This document shows positions 5,310 to 5,705 of a stretch of DNA of 5,705 nt, piece by piece. A program made the translations under genes and the position numbers. How positions within the stretch are numbered: the first letter of the stretch is position 1; every line of letters starts with the position of its first letter. Source of the DNA: Elusimicrobiota bacterium (GTDB lineage: Bacteria > Elusimicrobiota > Elusimicrobia > Elusimicrobiales > Elusimicrobiaceae); assembly GCA_031258375.1 (NCBI GenBank), contig JAIRMX010000113.1:1-5705 (forward strand). Reading direction: 5' to 3'. The notes below the pieces were generated by a model. That model saw only the letters and a list, made by a program, of their open reading frames with translations. It had not been told where the DNA came from and ran no database searches.

Positions 5310-5705
5310 ATGACGATAAACGAACTTTTCCCAAATATTAAAAATTTACCTAAAACGGAAGTAAAAGGCATAACGCAGAATTCCAAAGAAGCCAAAGACG
5401 GTTTTGTTTTCTTTGCCGTTAAAGGGCATACCGTCGACGGACACGATTTTATAGAAACCGCTGTTTCGCGCGGCATTGCCGCGGTAGTTAGCGCCTCGGA
5501 CATAGAAACCGTTTATCCAATCCCAGTGATTAAAGTGCAAGATATAGACGCGGCTATGGCAGACGTTGCCTGTCGGTTTTACGCTAATCCGGCAGAAGCC
5601 CTTAACGTAACGGGAATAACCGGCACAAAAGGCAAAACAAGCATTTCATATCTGCTTGAAAGCGTTTTGTTTGAGGCAAAAAAGAAACCCGCGGTTTTTG
5701 GCACA
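5310..5705 (+). CDS. murE: MurE, UDP-MurNAc-tripeptide synthetase (N-terminal part, cut by window end)
   Basis: The first 132 codons of a Mur ligase, open to the end of the window. MurE is a cytoplasmic ATP-dependent enzyme that adds the third amino acid (meso-diaminopimelate or L-lysine) to UDP-MurNAc-L-Ala-D-Glu during peptidoglycan precursor synthesis. The N-terminal UDP-binding domain shows VKGITQNSKEAKDGFVFFAVKGHTVDGHDF, the MurE form of the substrate-binding region, followed by AVSRGIAAVVS. The ATP-binding P-loop is GTKGKTS at 105-111, with Lys at the position where many MurE proteins have Asn. The amino acid added cannot be told because the specificity motif lies beyond the window. MurE often heads or sits in the mra/dcw division cluster, so murF and mraY may follow. 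The start is the first ATG giving full N-terminal length; no ribosome site precedes it. Confidence 0.93.
   Translation, partial: MTINELFPNIKNLPKTEVKGITQNSKEAKDGFVFFAVKGHTVDGHDFIETAVSRGIAAVVSASDIETVYPIPVIKVQDIDAAMADVACRFYANPAEALNVTGITGTKGKTSISYLLESVLFEAKKKPAVFGT

Noticed and set aside
1..5705. CRISPR array, tRNA genes, insertion sequence or phage genes
   Set aside because: No regularly spaced direct repeats, no tRNA-like cloverleaf and no transposase, integrase or phage protein were seen on either strand.

Overview
The window comes from an AT-rich bacterial chromosome with a Gram-negative type envelope: it encodes signal peptides, an OM-type lipoprotein and a MurE peptidoglycan ligase. The gene set and style (TIGR02757 protein, MurE with a GTKGKTS P-loop, CpaB-like and TPR lipoproteins, short dispersed intergenic repeats) would fit Elusimicrobiota/Endomicrobia or a similar gut lineage. 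That taxonomic guess is an inference, not a demonstration.

Layout. Positions 1-125 hold a dispersed palindromic intergenic repeat that runs into the 3' end of tatD. Positions 126-1703 (minus strand) carry a tight two-gene unit: a TIGR02757/DUF2400 protein followed, 3 nt later, by a TatD-family metal-dependent nuclease. Positions 1704-2154 are a 451-nt non-coding gap. Most of it is occupied by a strong sigma70-type promoter (1823-1850), a roughly 270-nt highly structured RNA (about 1857-2125) and a strong intrinsic terminator (2071-2125). Positions 2155-5275 (plus strand) are a three-gene operon with clear Shine-Dalgarno sites and 14-17 nt gaps, all encoding exported proteins: a metzincin-like zinc protease with a MORN/YwqK-like tail, a small exported protein with a possible CpaB/RcpC-like domain, and a lipoprotein with two tandem CpaB/RcpC-like domains plus a C-terminal TPR. 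From 5310 to the window end is the start of murE.

How it may work together. The three exported proteins look like one envelope or surface module: a secreted protease plus proteins with folds related to a Flp/Tad pilus periplasmic component. No other pilus genes are visible, so any link to pili is conjecture. The RNA sits between its own promoter and the operon. It can form two adjacent 10-bp long-range helices that together make a pseudoknot, and a further helix that competes with the terminator. It is therefore either a stand-alone structured ncRNA or a leader/attenuator (possibly an undescribed riboswitch-like element) controlling the operon. I recognise no known RNA family in it. This RNA, and the CpaB-like/metzincin operon behind it, are the best candidates in the window for something undescribed.
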